Source: Oscillatoria princeps RMCB-10
Lineage (GTDB): Bacteria; Cyanobacteriota; Cyanobacteriia; Cyanobacteriales; Oscillatoriaceae
DNA: 64,000 nucleotides
Direction: 5' to 3'
Assembly (NCBI GenBank): GCA_019359235.1
Contig: JAHHHT010000004.1
Location: 186,001-250,000, forward strand
The position numbers were made by a program, and so were the translations under genes. The notes under the pieces were generated by a model that was not told where the DNA came from, searched no databases, and worked only from the letters and a program-made list of their open reading frames with translations. This document shows positions 35,225 to 45,204 of the stretch, piece by piece. The stretch's first letter is position 1. Each line of letters starts with the position of its first letter.

Positions 35225-36358
35225 GTGACTGCTGTTGCCAGATCCGAGCCATTTCGTAAACACAGGGCAAGCCGAGGGTTTAGCTTTGGCCTCAATCAAC
35301 TCGAAATTGCGTTTGCCAAGGTGACGGTCAAGGATAAAGCCGTTTTTTCGCGCCAGCTGGCGGTAATGTTCAGCGCCGGTCTTCCCTTAGTGAGAGCCTT
35401 CAGCGTTTTACACAATCAATGCCGCAATCCCAAGCTCAAAAAAGCTCTCAGGGAAATTAAGATCGATATAGAAGGCGGGGGAGCAGTCGCGGAGGCGATG
35501 CGAAAACATCCGGACTGCTTCGACCGGCTCTACTGCGCCATGATCCAGTCGGGAGAAATCGGCGGCGTTCTCGACATGGTGCTGAACCGATTAGCCATCA
35601 TGCTTGAGAAGTCCACTCGGCTGCAGAACCAGATCAAGGCAGCGTCGGCTTACCCTAAAGCCGTCGGGACTATAGCCCTCCTAGTTTTCTTCGGAATGAC
35701 GACGTTTCTCCTGCCCACCTTTGCCAATATTTTCGCGGATTTGAAGACTACATTACCTCCCTTCACCCTATTCATGCTAGCCTGCAGTGCGTTTTTCCGC
35801 TCTCCTTGGAAATTCGGCTCACTCATCGCTGCGATTTTTGTGGGCAAGATAGCTTTCGATGCTTACTACAAAACCACCGTCGGTCGCGTGCAAATTGATG
35901 GCCTTATGCTGAATCTCCCTTTAATTGGAGACTTGCTAAGAAAAGCAGCGGTCGCTCGCTTTTGCAGCACTTTTGGCATGCTGACCGGCGCTGGGGTGCC
36001 GCTCCTGACTTGTTTTGAAATTGTCGCCGATACGGCGGGAAATCAGGTACTCACCAATGCCATCTTACATGCCAAGGCAGACGTTGAGCAGGGCGGCAGT
36101 TTAACCGCTGCCTTTACCAGAGAGAATGTCTTTCCCGAGATGGCACTTAGCATGATGGCTATTGGTGAAGAAACCGGCGAACTCGACAAAATGCTGCTGA
36201 AAGTGGGGGAATTCTACGAAGATGAAGTGGAGCAAGCCGTTAAAGGGCTAACCAGTATTTTGGAGCCGGTGATGATGGTTGGCATCGCTGGTCTGGTCGG
36301 TTCCATTTTGATGTCCATGTATCTCCCCATGTTTAAGGTCTTTGATAAACTGGGCTAA
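35225..36358 (+). CDS. Type II secretion system F / PilC-like inner-membrane protein
   Basis: This 377-residue polytopic protein has two GspF domains: residues ~40-165 (FSRQLAVMFSAGLPLVRAFS, MIQSGEIGGVLDMVLNRLA) and ~245-365 (FCSTFGMLTGAGVPLLTCFE, MMAIGEETGELDKMLLKVG, EPVMMVGIAGLVGSILMSMY). PilC is the inner-membrane platform of type IV pili that couples the PilB/PilT motors to pilin assembly, underlying gliding and natural competence. The start is a GTG with TTGGAGG upstream. The N-terminus is somewhat short against typical PilC, and no pilB or pilT is adjacent, whereas canonical cyanobacterial pilC lies beside them; this may be a second, divergent copy. Confidence 0.9.
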   Translation: MTAVARSEPFRKHRASRGFSFGLNQLEIAFAKVTVKDKAVFSRQLAVMFSAGLPLVRAFSVLHNQCRNPKLKKALREIKIDIEGGGAVAEAMRKHPDCFDRLYCAMIQSGEIGGVLDMVLNRLAIMLEKSTRLQNQIKAASAYPKAVGTIALLVFFGMTTFLLPTFANIFADLKTTLPPFTLFMLACSAFFRSPWKFGSLIAAIFVGKIAFDAYYKTTVGRVQIDGLMLNLPLIGDLLRKAAVARFCSTFGMLTGAGVPLLTCFEIVADTAGNQVLTNAILHAKADVEQGGSLTAAFTRENVFPEMALSMMAIGEETGELDKMLLKVGEFYEDEVEQAVKGLTSILEPVMMVGIAGLVGSILMSMYLPMFKVFDKLG

Positions 36359-36435
36359 AACTTCAGTCAGAATTAGGGATTTTGAATTAGACTCTTACAA
36401 AGTCTCATTCAAAATTTACAATTAAAAACTCCTAA

Positions 36436-37308
36436 TTAACCGGAGGTTGCCCGGTCAATTCGCCCCACTTCTTCCGCAGTCAGCCGCACATCAGCGGCAC
36501 GCAAGGAGTCCACAATGCTGGAAACCTTGCTGGCACCGGGGATAGGCAAGACGCAGGGGGATTTAGCTCGCAGCCACGCCAGCACGAGGCAGTAGATTGA
36601 GACGCCTTTTTCTTCAGCCAGCCGCACTATCTCCGGAATCTCTTGCAGCATGGAAACGCGACGCCTCCCGCCCAGCGGACTCCAAGGCAAAAACGTCAGC
36701 CCTTCCCCTTCGCAGTATTCCAGAACGCCGTCAAATTCCGGCTGCCGGTGCCAGGGGTTGTACTGGTTCTGTACCGAAACAATTTCAACCTCATTGCGGG
36801 CGCGTCTGATTTGCTCGACCGAGAAATTAGATACACCGACAAAGCAAATCAGCCCCTCATCCACGGCTTCCTTTGCCGGTGCGAGCGATTCCTCAATCGT
36901 GTATTCAGTATCCGGCGCGTGGTACTGCCAAATATCGATAGGTTTCTCCCCCCCCAGCGCCGCAAAACTTTCCCGGATTGTCTTGCGCAGGCGGTCGGGG
37001 TTGCCGTTGCGCGTCCAGCGACCACCGGGAAGGATGAAACCGCCCTTGGTAGCGACAATTGCATTGCTGGCATCGCCACTGTACTGCGCGAGTGCCTTGG
37101 CGATGAGTCGCTCGTTGTGGTGCTTCTCGGATTCGTCTTGGCAGTAGGCGTCTGCTGTGTCAATTAGGGTGACACCGAAGTCGAGAGCTTTGTGGCTAAC
37201 CTCAATGGCTTGCGATTCTGGGGGTCTGTCATTCACGGACAGTGGCATCGCACCCAGACCGATTGCGCTGACCGTGATGCCGGTGTTTCCCAGCTGTTTC
37301 GTTTCCAT
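36436..37308 (-). CDS. Aldo/keto reductase
   Basis: This 290-residue (alpha/beta)8 NADPH-dependent reductase starts METKQLGNTGITVSAIGLGA. The catalytic tetrad is recognisable: Asp in LIDTADAYCQDESEKHHNE with Tyr, Lys in IVATKGGFI, and His in IDIWQYHAPD. The coenzyme-binding segment PIPGASKVSSIVDSL lies near the C-terminus. It resembles general stress or YajO-type reductases that detoxify aldehydes and ketones; the substrate is not defined. It converges with pilC and has no operon. Confidence 0.93.
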   Translation of the reverse strand: METKQLGNTGITVSAIGLGAMPLSVNDRPPESQAIEVSHKALDFGVTLIDTADAYCQDESEKHHNERLIAKALAQYSGDASNAIVATKGGFILPGGRWTRNGNPDRLRKTIRESFAALGGEKPIDIWQYHAPDTEYTIEESLAPAKEAVDEGLICFVGVSNFSVEQIRRARNEVEIVSVQNQYNPWHRQPEFDGVLEYCEGEGLTFLPWSPLGGRRRVSMLQEIPEIVRLAEEKGVSIYCLVLAWLRAKSPCVLPIPGASKVSSIVDSLRAADVRLTAEEVGRIDRATSG

Positions 37309-37634
37309 TGTTTAGATTGCCTCCTAACTCTTTTTATTGTCCCATTTTTGAATCCCTGCTCGCAGTATAACGCGCAAGGGCGCGTTATACAATTAGCCCC
37401 ACGAGCTTACCGGCGCAGCCACAGCCGAGACGCCTGCCGGTGGGGAACGCATCTAGAGCCTGCAGGGGCTTTCCGGCGGCTCCACCCTACTCGCTTTAGT
37501 CGGATGCACCCTCTGTTGCTTTTGTCTTTCTATCCTGACTCTACCTCTAAAAACTCAACCTTTTGGCAGAGATGCCGAGAGGTCTGTTTGTGGTATAATA
37601 AAGTAATTGCCATTGTATCGTAACCTGAAACTTT
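37309..37634. other. Divergent regulatory region of aldo/keto reductase and YidD
   Basis: A perfect TATAAT lies at 37594-37599, 35 bases before the YidD start, without a convincing -35 at 17 bases (TTGGCA lies 25 bases upstream). A GCGCGTTATAC/GTATAACGCGC inverted repeat at about 37365-37391 (with GCAAGGGC as part of the loop) may be a terminator or operator. No gene is seen. Confidence 0.5.
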
Positions 37635-37925
37635 ATGCAAGTTAGCACCTTTGATTCTGTTGCTCGACAAATAGCCCTTGGCTGGATCGATGCCTACCAG
37701 ACCTATATTTCTCCCAGAAAAGGCTTTTCCTGCGCCCACAGAATGCTGCACCAGGGCGAGTCTTGCTCAGATTATGTCAAGAGCCTGTTTGCCAGTCATA
37801 ATTTGATGTCCGCTGTGCTTTCGTCTCGCCAGCGATTCCGGGATTGCGCAGCTGCAAGCCAAACCCTGAGAGCGACGAAATCCAGTTTCAGATGTATTGT
37901 CATCCCCTGCTGTCTGCCAATATAA
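37635..37925 (+). CDS. YidD-type membrane protein insertion efficiency factor
   Basis: This 96-residue protein carries the YidD hallmark: IALGWIDAYQTYISPRKG followed by FSCAHRMLHQGESCSDYVKS, with the conserved Cys residues. YidD is a small amphipathic protein that helps the YidC insertase at the membrane; in most bacteria it lies between rnpA and yidC. Here it stands alone and has a longer C-terminal part ending FRCIVIPCCLPI, a feature of cyanobacterial YidD-like paralogues. Function is inferred from the family only. Confidence 0.8.
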   Translation: MQVSTFDSVARQIALGWIDAYQTYISPRKGFSCAHRMLHQGESCSDYVKSLFASHNLMSAVLSSRQRFRDCAAASQTLRATKSSFRCIVIPCCLPI

Positions 37926-37988
37926 ACCATCCTGCGCCATCCCACAATCCCCAAATCCCCTAATCCCGGCGAATCACTTTTCACTCCC

Positions 37989-38771
37989 CTAGCTAGAAGC
38001 GCTCGTGTAGAAGCGCAGCGCAAACCGCCAGAAGCCGGTGGAAGCGAACAGCAGCGCCACCGCCAGCACCCCAGCACCGGCTATCCAGCCAGACGTTCCG
38101 CGACCGAGAAGCGCCTCAGCCGGCACCGTAGTCAGGAACGCCACCGGCACCACGAAAGTGAAGAAAAACCGGTAAGCCTCCGGATAAGCCACCATCGGGT
38201 AGCGACCGGCTTCCAGCAACCCTCGCAGCACCTCAGTCACATTGTAGATTTTCACGAACCAAATGCTAGTCGCTCCTAGCATAAACCACAGGCTGTAAAG
38301 GATTGCCATGCCAAATAGAAGCGGGACGGCACCTTGGAGGTAATTGGCTATTCCCAGACCCAGTTTGGTGCCGGCATATCCCAACAGTATGGTTCCAAAG
38401 ACCAAATCTGGCAGCCCCCAAGGGGTAACCGTGCGGGTGGAAAGCCAGAACTGGCTGCTCACCGGCTTTAACAGCACGAAGTCCAGGGTGCCCTCCTGCA
38501 CCTGCTCCACGATGCGGCTCAAGTTGGGGGCGAGGAAAGTGGTGGAAAACCCTTGAAGCACCGTGAAGACGCCCAGCACCACAAGAGCTTCTTCCCACTT
38601 CCACCCCGCAAAGGTGTAGCCGGTGCGGTAAAATAGGAACAGACCGAACACGCTCCCACAGAGGCTCCCGAAGCTGCTGAAGGTAGAGATCGCGAAATTG
38701 ATTCGGTACTCCAGCTCCGCAGCGATTGCCGCACTCCAAAACAGCCCCAGGACTTGCAGGTATCGTCTCAT
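37989..38771 (-). CDS. ABC-2 type transporter permease
   Basis: This 260-residue protein has six predicted transmembrane segments (first near residue 31, GSLCGSVFGLFLFYRTGYTF; last ending the protein, FASTGFWRFALRFYTSASS). It resembles the ABC2_membrane_6 group of exporter permeases (FWSAAIAAELEYRINFAIS at the start, LDFVLLKPVSSQFWLSTR in the cytosolic loop). Such proteins pair with a separate ABC ATPase and a second permease to export lipids, drugs or polysaccharide. No ATPase gene is next to it in this window, so its partners are elsewhere and the substrate is unknown. Confidence 0.85.
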   Translation of the reverse strand: MRRYLQVLGLFWSAAIAAELEYRINFAISTFSSFGSLCGSVFGLFLFYRTGYTFAGWKWEEALVVLGVFTVLQGFSTTFLAPNLSRIVEQVQEGTLDFVLLKPVSSQFWLSTRTVTPWGLPDLVFGTILLGYAGTKLGLGIANYLQGAVPLLFGMAILYSLWFMLGATSIWFVKIYNVTEVLRGLLEAGRYPMVAYPEAYRFFFTFVVPVAFLTTVPAEALLGRGTSGWIAGAGVLAVALLFASTGFWRFALRFYTSASS

Positions 38772-39035
38772 ATCGATTTTAGATTTTAGATTTTAGATTT
38801 TAGATTTCTACTCTAATACTACCCCAATCAATTCTCGCCTCTCCCCCTCATATCCTAGCCCCTTGCTGTTGCCGAATACTCCTGGGACAGGCAAGATGCC
38901 TGTCCTACAAGGTATAGCAATAGACAGTTAATTTAGGACAAGGCATCTCACTTGCTAGTAGGGATAGGGACAGGCGTCTCGCCTGTCCTACGTCCTAACC
39001 TAACAAAGAAACTGACTTTTCTCGCAATTTACCGC
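38772..39035. repeat. ATTTTAG heptamer tandem and GACAGGC palindromes
   Basis: 38775-38808 is (ATTTTAG) repeated about four to five times directly ahead of the ABC permease start, in the 5' leader. Further on are two GGGACAGGC/GCCTGTCC palindromes (~38882-38906 and ~38967-38991), of a dispersed family also seen near 15210, 17206 and 31619. No gene is present. Confidence 0.75.
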
Positions 39036-39668
39036 CTACTCTTTATAAGTTCGGCCCTTAGCAATGCGGTTAATCGCATGATTGCTGACGCCGTACACCT
39101 TGGCAATAGAGCGCTGAGACTGTCCTTGAGCGAGTCGTTCCCGTATCTCTTCGACTTGCTCATCCGTCAGCTTTCGCAGGCGCTTTCCCGAACCAGAAAA
39201 TTCCGGATTAGGCGCGTACTCTTTGGAGATTTCCGGATAGGCCCGTCCCCGGAAAATATAATTGATAACAGCTTTAGCAACCCCATATTCTTCAGCCAGT
39301 GACTGCTGTGTCCGCCCCTGGTTCAGCTTTTCCCAAATTTCGCGCACTTGGTCATCGCTCAACTTGCGGCGCTTCTGACCAAATCGCCCTTTCGCTACGG
39401 AATCGTTAGTGTTGTCCTTCGCTTTTCCCTCCCACAGGTGCTCTGGATTGACGCACGAAGGATTGTCGCAAGTATGGCATGCGTAATAGCCTTCCCGAAT
39501 GGGACGGCCCAGTTTTGCTTCTAGCGCCAGCCGGTGAGCGCGGCGCGTTTTCCCTTTATACCAAAATCGACCGTAACCATCCTTATCGAATTTTCCTTGG
39601 AAAATGATACAGCCCGATTCCTGTTGCTGACCCGGCAATCCGGGGGCAACCAAGATAAAATTAGACAT
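39036..39668 (-). CDS. HNH endonuclease with two HTH repeats
   Basis: This 210-residue nuclease has an HNH core, AHRLALEAKLGRPIREGYYA then CHTCDNPSCVNPEHLWEG (~residues 62-80), with the Cys and His ligands of a homing-type metal site. Two C-terminal ~50-residue DNA-binding repeats follow, each reading like KLSDDQVREIWEKLNQGRTQ...SLAEEYGVAKAVINYI and KLTDEQVEEIRERLAQGQSQ...IAKVYGVSNHAINRI. AAAGGAAC lies ~10 bases upstream of the ATG. HNH-HTH proteins are typical free-standing homing endonucleases. It directly follows rpoC2 in the same orientation and is clearly paralogous to the broken HNH locus between rpoB and rpoC1. Confidence 0.88.
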   Translation of the reverse strand: MSNFILVAPGLPGQQQESGCIIFQGKFDKDGYGRFWYKGKTRRAHRLALEAKLGRPIREGYYACHTCDNPSCVNPEHLWEGKAKDNTNDSVAKGRFGQKRRKLSDDQVREIWEKLNQGRTQQSLAEEYGVAKAVINYIFRGRAYPEISKEYAPNPEFSGSGKRLRKLTDEQVEEIRERLAQGQSQRSIAKVYGVSNHAINRIAKGRTYKE

Positions 39669-40009
39669 GTTCGACGTGTTCCTTTTAGTATTGACGTTGG
39701 ATACAAGTTTAGTTAGTGTTACTTACACTTTCTAAACTCATTAGATTATACCACACAAACCGAAAAGATAGAAACCCGGTTTCTTTAAGAAACCGGGTTT
39801 ATGAAGTTTATTGGCCCGCCGGCCTATAATATAGGACTTGCCACATGGGTTGGGACATTAGACATTGAGGGCAGGCCCCTTGCCGGCGGGCGCGGCACGC
39901 CGCACTCCCACCTGCGGATATAGCTCGCAGGACAGGCCGGAATGCCTGTCCCAATGTCCGAGCTGTCCATTGCTGTGGGGGGCGGCTATCAAACCGCCCC
40001 TCAGTTTAC
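39669..40009. other. Gap between HNH gene and rpoC2
   Basis: It contains a core CCGGGTTTC hairpin at 39772-39801 and, just after the rpoC2 stop on the minus strand, a GGGGCGG/CCGCCCC hairpin (about 39979-40003) without a T-run, possibly the rpoC2 terminator. The segment before the HNH start (~39676-39705) is homologous to the leader of the other HNH locus. No gene is visible. Confidence 0.55.
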
Positions 40010-43000
40010 CTAGTAGTGATCGTCGTCTTCAGGTTCGTCCTCCTCCTCGTCAATCTCATCCTCGCTGATGTCCTCCTCTTCCAGGGAGGGAGAGAAGGCA
40101 TCGGTGTGGGACAAGTCGAAAGTCTTGCTGGGACGCTTCTTCCGACCGGCACCTTCAGAGCTGTCGCGGTCGAAGAGGCCATTACTCTTCAAAGAGCTGG
40201 GGTTGCGGTCGTCGTAAACCACCTCTTTCAACTCTTCGTCTTCATCCAGGACGCCGGCACCGTCATAGCCCACATCACCATCCGCATTAGCGTCTTCATA
40301 CGCGTTATAACCCGTACCAGCGGGGATAAGTCTCCCGATTATAACGTTTTCCTTAAGACCGCGAAGCCAGTCAGACTTGCCCTCAATAGCGGCCTCAGTC
40401 AGGACGCGAGTCGTTTCCTGGAAGCTAGCCGCCGAGATAAAGCTATCGGTATTCAAGCTAGCCTTAGTAATGCCGAGGAGCACCGGCGTGTACTGGGCGG
40501 GAGCGCCCCCAGTAATAGACATAGCCTCATTCACCTGAGATATCTGGCGCAACTCCACAAGCTCGCCCGGCAGCATAGTGGTGTCGCCGCCGTCATCGAC
40601 CCGCACCTTAGAAGTCATCTGGCGGACGATCACCTCAATGTGCTTGTCAGAAATGTCAATGCCCTGAGACTGGTAAACGGACTGCACCTCATTGACCAAG
40701 AAAGTCTGCACCTTCTGAAAGCTTTCGATCGACGCCTCGTAAACCCCCATCGTTTCCATGTATAAATTGAAGAAAATCTCCAAAATCTCGTGAGGGTTAG
40801 CCGGCCCGTCGGTGAGCGCTTCTGCAGCCTTTACTTCTTGAGTGTCGGACACGATCAAGTTCTGGCCCGGGCCAAGCGGATACTCTTCAATCGTCCCGTC
40901 GTGGGAAATCACCTTAATTTCCACGCTTTCGTCTTCAGCGTACTCCACCTGAGCCGTCCCTGCCATGCGAGCCAGAATGCAGGCTTCTTTGGGCTTGCGA
41001 GCTTCCAGAAGTTCCTCAATCCGGGGCAGACCCTGAATAATGTCCCCCGTCTTAGTGCGCTCGAACACCAGCAGCACCAAATTGTCGCCCCGCTGCACCA
41101 GACTGCCGTCCTCAACGTGCAGCACGGCACCGGAAGACACCCGGTAGGGGCGAGCGATGCGCAGGGTTACGGTGTAGATGTCTTCTCCGTCAGCCGCCCC
41201 CTCGCTCGCTTGCGGCTGGGAGGTTCCCGGCAGAGCTTCCCTTGCCGGTGGCTTCTGAGCCGTGATCGATACCACCTGGCCTGATTCTGGCACAGGGACG
41301 CCCGGTGCGACTTCATCCTTACCGCCTACGAGCAGGTCGCCCTTTTTGAGTGCCGGCTTGTAGGTGCCGGTGCGAACACTCACCCGGTCGGCATCGCGCA
41401 CCAGAAGAATCCGGCGAATCGCCTCCCCTCCAGAGCGAATGCCGCGCACCTCACCGGCATCCTTGCACTGAATTTCCGTTCGAGCCACCACCGCCCCAGG
41501 CTGAATAACCTGACCGTCGCGCACCATCAGCCGCGTGTGGGTGCTGCCTTGCAGGGCGTCCGCTGCCGTATCCCGGCGAATCACCAAAGATTCCAAAATC
41601 ACCAGCTGCAGGCGCATCACTTCCGGGTCGTTGAGGTCCGCCACCAGTTCGATATCCGCTGCCAGTTGCGGCGCGTCCTTGCCAATTTCCAGCACCAGCT
41701 GAGTCCGCACCAGCTCCAGGCCCTCAACCGACTTCACCCGCTCTCCGTCCTTATAGGGCAAGCGCTGAACGGCTCGCAGCTCGATCGCCGCGCCTTCCGT
41801 GTCGCCGCGCGAGGTTTGGGAGGGCACCGGCGGCTCGTCGGGAACGGCAAACTCGATAACCGGACGCAGCAGCAGAGCCGGCCCTTCGGGAGTTTCCACA
41901 TACTCGATGTAGCGCAACTCCTGCACCACCAAGCCAGAGATGACTTCGCTCCCCGGCTGAGCCAGGGTGCCGTCTTTAGCCATCACCTCGTCCGGGTCAT
42001 CCACCATATACAGGTCGCCCGGCTTGATCACCATTTCCCGCAGGATTTCATTTTTCTGGGTCACTTCCACCACGCCGTTGTTCTGGCAGAAGATGTCCTT
42101 GACCACTTCCATGCCTGCTTCCACATACTGCCCGTCTTCGACCAGCAGCAAGGAGATGTCCTTGTTGACCTCGTGGCACTCTTCCGGAATCCACAGCAGG
42201 GTGCCGCCTTTAATCACCTCGTAGCCCAGCTTGGCTTTGCCCCGCTTGGCCACTTCCACACCGGCATACTTGATGATCCCGCCGGTCTGGGTGCGATAGC
42301 GCCCGTCCATCAATTCCGCCACCACTTGATTGTTTTGCACCTTCGTGCCCGGGGTGGCTTTCAAGGAAAATTGCTGGCCGTTGCTGGTTTCAATCACGTA
42401 GTGGTCGCGACCTTGGTAGCTTTCAGCGCGGACGCGAGCTTCGGTCAGCTGCACCGAGGCGGTGATAATTTCCACTTCTCGGGGCAACTCAGAAGCCGCC
42501 TGGCTCAGCGGGGAAGCTCCTGCCAGTTCCGACTCTTGATTCGCCCCTTCCTCATACGCAACCGGCTCCTTGGGCAGCCGCACCACGCCTCCGTGCTCGG
42601 TGACCAGCTTGGTTTCTGCCAGGACGCTGCCCGGTTCTACGCGCGCGCCATTTTTGATAGTCGGCTCCGCACCGGGGGGGAGGTTGTACACTTCCCCAGA
42701 CAGAATCCAAATCAAGCCCCCCCGCTGGGCGATGCGGGTGGTGTTCCCCTGCCGGTCTATCTTTTCTTCCGGCAGCACATCAGCAAACAGCACCTCGCCC
42801 GCTTGGTCGGTGGCCACGTCTTTGGTGGCTTTTTCCGTACTTTTGCGGGTGGCGCGTCCGGCAATCGGCACTTCTGCCAAGATTTGGCCAGCTTGAACTT
42901 TTTGGCCGTCCTGAACGTAGAGGATGGAGCCTTGGGTAATCGCCACTATCTTGCGGGCGCTGCCGCCATCCCCAGGAGGCACCACCTGCAAGTTGGCATT

Positions 43001-44158
43001 GCTTTCTGCGATCGAGGCGTCTTCGCCGTGACGGGTGCGAAAAGGTCGAGTCCGCAGTCCTGTCTCGAAGTGCACCGTGCCTTCTATTTCAGCCGGCAAT
43101 TGTCGCGCCACCTCGCCGGTGAACACGCCGCCGGTGTGGAACGTGCGCATGGTCAGCTGGGTGCCCGGCTCGCCAATCGACTGGGCGGCGATGATGCCCA
43201 CAGCTTCGCCCATATCTACCAGCTTGGCGTGGGCCAAACTCCAGCCATAGCAGTGCTGGCAGACCGACCGGCTGGCTTCGCAAGTCAGCGGCGAGCGCAC
43301 CATGACTTCTGAAATGCCGGCGCTGCCTATTTCATTGGCCAGTTCTAAGGATATGGCTTGGTTGCGATCCGCCACTAGCTCGCCCGTGACTGGGTGCCGC
43401 GCAGGCCGTGCCAAAACCCGGCCCAGCAAGCGATCTTTCAGGGGGATCAACACGCGGTCGCCATCGGTCATGCTGCGCATGGGTATGCACCGCTGGGTGC
43501 CGCAGTCTGTTTCCCTCACGATTACGTCCTGGGACACGTCCACCAGCCGGCGAGTCAGGTAGCCGGAGTCTGCTGTCCGCAAGGCCGTATCCACCAATCC
43601 TTTGCGAGCGCCGTAGGAGGAGATGATGTATTCCGTGACTGTCAGCCCTTCCCGGAAGTTGGTTTTGATGGGCAGGTCGATGATTTCTCCTTGCGGGTCC
43701 GCCATCAGTCCGCGCATCCCCACCAGCTGCCGCACTTGGGAGATGTTCCCGCGAGCGCCGCTGAAGGCCATCATGTAGACGGAGTTTAATACGTCTGTTT
43801 CTTTGAAGTGGCGCACTACTTCATCTTTGAGGTCTTCGCTGGTGCTGTTCCAGGTGTCGATCACTTTTTGGAACCGCTCCACTTCCGTGATTTCTCCCCG
43901 GATGTAGCGGCTTTCCGTGTTGCGGATTTCCGCCTCTGCTTTTTCTAGCAGCTGCCGCTTGCTGGGCGGCACTTTCAGGTCGTCCACCGAGATGGACACA
44001 CCGGCTCTCGTGGCGTACCGGAAGCCCAAATCCTTCAGGTAGTCTGCTATTTGGGCTGTCCGGGCTGTGCCGTATTTTGTGAAAGCCCAGGCGATCAGCT
44101 TTTTCAGCTGGCCCTTGTCGATGATCCGGTTGCGGAAAATCATCTTTTGCTCTGCCAT
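40010..44158 (-). CDS. rpoC2: DNA-directed RNA polymerase subunit beta'' (RpoC2)
   Basis: In cyanobacteria and plastids the bacterial beta' subunit is split; RpoC2 is its C-terminal part, including the bridge-helix C-terminal region and trigger loop. The 1382-residue protein starts [20 protein letters not shown], has the trigger-loop region [20 protein letters not shown], the zinc-binding Cys cluster [10 protein letters not shown]...[14 protein letters not shown], the bridge-loop [20 protein letters not shown], and the large cyanobacterial insertion (sandwich-barrel hybrid repeats) over residues ~350-1050, ending IETFQKVQTF-like and [20 protein letters not shown]. Length is typical. It is the last gene of the rpoB-C1-C2 string, with HNH genes inserted on both sides. 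Confidence 0.98.
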   Translation of the reverse strand: MAEQKMIFRNRIIDKGQLKKLIAWAFTKYGTARTAQIADYLKDLGFRYATRAGVSISVDDLKVPPSKRQLLEKAEAEIRNTESRYIRGEITEVERFQKVIDTWNSTSEDLKDEVVRHFKETDVLNSVYMMAFSGARGNISQVRQLVGMRGLMADPQGEIIDLPIKTNFREGLTVTEYIISSYGARKGLVDTALRTADSGYLTRRLVDVSQDVIVRETDCGTQRCIPMRSMTDGDRVLIPLKDRLLGRVLARPARHPVTGELVADRNQAISLELANEIGSAGISEVMVRSPLTCEASRSVCQHCYGWSLAHAKLVDMGEAVGIIAAQSIGEPGTQLTMRTFHTGGVFTGEVARQLPAEIEGTVHFETGLRTRPFRTRHGEDASIAESNANLQVVPPGDGGSARKIVAITQGSILYVQDGQKVQAGQILAEVPIAGRATRKSTEKATKDVATDQAGEVLFADVLPEEKIDRQGNTTRIAQRGGLIWILSGEVYNLPPGAEPTIKNGARVEPGSVLAETKLVTEHGGVVRLPKEPVAYEEGANQESELAGASPLSQAASELPREVEIITASVQLTEARVRAESYQGRDHYVIETSNGQQFSLKATPGTKVQNNQVVAELMDGRYRTQTGGIIKYAGVEVAKRGKAKLGYEVIKGGTLLWIPEECHEVNKDISLLLVEDGQYVEAGMEVVKDIFCQNNGVVEVTQKNEILREMVIKPGDLYMVDDPDEVMAKDGTLAQPGSEVISGLVVQELRYIEYVETPEGPALLLRPVIEFAVPDEPPVPSQTSRGDTEGAAIELRAVQRLPYKDGERVKSVEGLELVRTQLVLEIGKDAPQLAADIELVADLNDPEVMRLQLVILESLVIRRDTAADALQGSTHTRLMVRDGQVIQPGAVVARTEIQCKDAGEVRGIRSGGEAIRRILLVRDADRVSVRTGTYKPALKKGDLLVGGKDEVAPGVPVPESGQVVSITAQKPPAREALPGTSQPQASEGAADGEDIYTVTLRIARPYRVSSGAVLHVEDGSLVQRGDNLVLLVFERTKTGDIIQGLPRIEELLEARKPKEACILARMAGTAQVEYAEDESVEIKVISHDGTIEEYPLGPGQNLIVSDTQEVKAAEALTDGPANPHEILEIFFNLYMETMGVYEASIESFQKVQTFLVNEVQSVYQSQGIDISDKHIEVIVRQMTSKVRVDDGGDTTMLPGELVELRQISQVNEAMSITGGAPAQYTPVLLGITKASLNTDSFISAASFQETTRVLTEAAIEGKSDWLRGLKENVIIGRLIPAGTGYNAYEDANADGDVGYDGAGVLDEDEELKEVVYDDRNPSSLKSNGLFDRDSSEGAGRKKRPSKTFDLSHTDAFSPSLEEEDISEDEIDEEEDEPEDDDHY

Positions 44159-44295
44159 CCGTGTTCCTGCTCCTTTGCTTACCCTATTTTGTAATCCCTA
44201 TTGCCTGCCGGGACTCCTGTAAAATTAAAATTGTTAATATACTCCGCACCTCCTAAGCCTTTTACAAAGTTTATCTTCACTAAGGACGCTTGACC

Positions 44296-45087
44296 ATGAT
44301 AGCACTTTTAGATGACACTAAGTATTTTTTGGGGCTTCTCTGCAAGCGGAGCCACGACTTCCAGGGGACGGGGCTGAGCCAGCGCTACAAAAAGAACCAA
44401 GTTTGTGTCGAGTGTGCCGTGATGCGCAGCCGATCGCAAGTGCAGCAAGCCCAGCAAGCCCGGACTTATTATTCCCGAACCGAGGGCGGTGCGGCCCGAC
44501 GGGAAGCGCAGGCTGCAGGTGTTAAGTTTTACCTCGGCACGCTGTGCGTTAAGGGACACGATGCCGGTCAGGGGAAGAGCCGGCGCTACACCAAAAGTGA
44601 CATGTGTGTGGAATGCTGCCAAGAACGCAATCAGAAAAATGACCCGATTTATTATCGCAATAATCGAGAGAGGCTACTGCAACAAGACCGCGAGTACCGC
44701 GCTACTGAGCGAGGCAAAGAAGTGCACCGTCATGCTGCCAGCAATTACGCGGCATGGCATCGGGCGCAATTGGAGAAAATCCACTTTGTTCCGTTTACCG
44801 ATGCGGAGTTCGAGCAGCGATGCCGAGATTTCGGCAATGTTTGCGCCTATTGTGGCTGCCGGCCAGAAAAATTGACACAAGACCATTTCTTGCCCGTTGC
44901 GTATGGTGGCCCGCACTGTCTGGGGAATATAGTCCCCGCCTGCGGAAGTTGCAACTCTTCTAAGAATGATTCTGACCCCTTAGAGTGGTATCGCCGGAAA
45001 GCGTTTTATAAGGAAGAACGATGGGCGAAGATAGTCCGCATCCTCGGAAAGTCTCATATCGATTATCGCCAGCTTCCACTGTTCTAA
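44296..45087 (+). CDS. HNH endonuclease in the rpoC1-rpoC2 interval
   Basis: The 263-residue protein starts at ATG 44296 (MIALLDDTKYFLG); a TTG at 44290 is the alternative. It has two N-terminal zinc-ribbon-like modules (YFLGLLCKRSHDFQGTGLSQ...NQVCVECAV and YLGTLCVKGHDAGQ...DMCVEC), a basic linker, and a C-terminal HNH domain with CAYCGCRPEKLTQDHFLPVA and IVPACGSCNSSKND. It lies on the strand opposite to rpoC1 and rpoC2, whose coding frames are undisturbed. It is not a sequence paralogue of the other two HNH loci. Role unknown; a selfish or phage-type HNH nuclease is most likely. Confidence 0.85.
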   Translation: MIALLDDTKYFLGLLCKRSHDFQGTGLSQRYKKNQVCVECAVMRSRSQVQQAQQARTYYSRTEGGAARREAQAAGVKFYLGTLCVKGHDAGQGKSRRYTKSDMCVECCQERNQKNDPIYYRNNRERLLQQDREYRATERGKEVHRHAASNYAAWHRAQLEKIHFVPFTDAEFEQRCRDFGNVCAYCGCRPEKLTQDHFLPVAYGGPHCLGNIVPACGSCNSSKNDSDPLEWYRRKAFYKEERWAKIVRILGKSHIDYRQLPLF

Positions 45088-45108
45088 AAACTCCTTTGAG
45101 TGAGGTCA

Positions 45109-45204
45109 GGGCGGGCCTTCGCCCGCTCATTTTTGAGAGAAGGTAGGGCCGGCGAATCCCGGCCCCCTTTTAGTGGGGTGCTAGTAGCACCCCATTTTTT
45201 ATTT
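45109..45204 (+). terminator. Three consecutive terminator hairpins after the HNH gene
   Basis: GCGGGC/GCCCGC (45111-45126, then TCATTTTT), GGGCCGG/CCGGCCC (45146-45165, then CCTTTT), and GGGGTGC/GCACCCC (45175-45193, then ATTTTTTATTT) follow the HNH stop. The T-runs lie on the plus-strand side, so they stop transcription from the HNH gene before it enters rpoC1 antisense. Confidence 0.8.

Noticed and set aside
41537-43312. A 591-codon open frame on the strand opposite to rpoC2
   Set aside because: It lies wholly inside rpoC2 and is His/Phe/Gln-rich with no domain; it is a product of rpoC2 codon bias.
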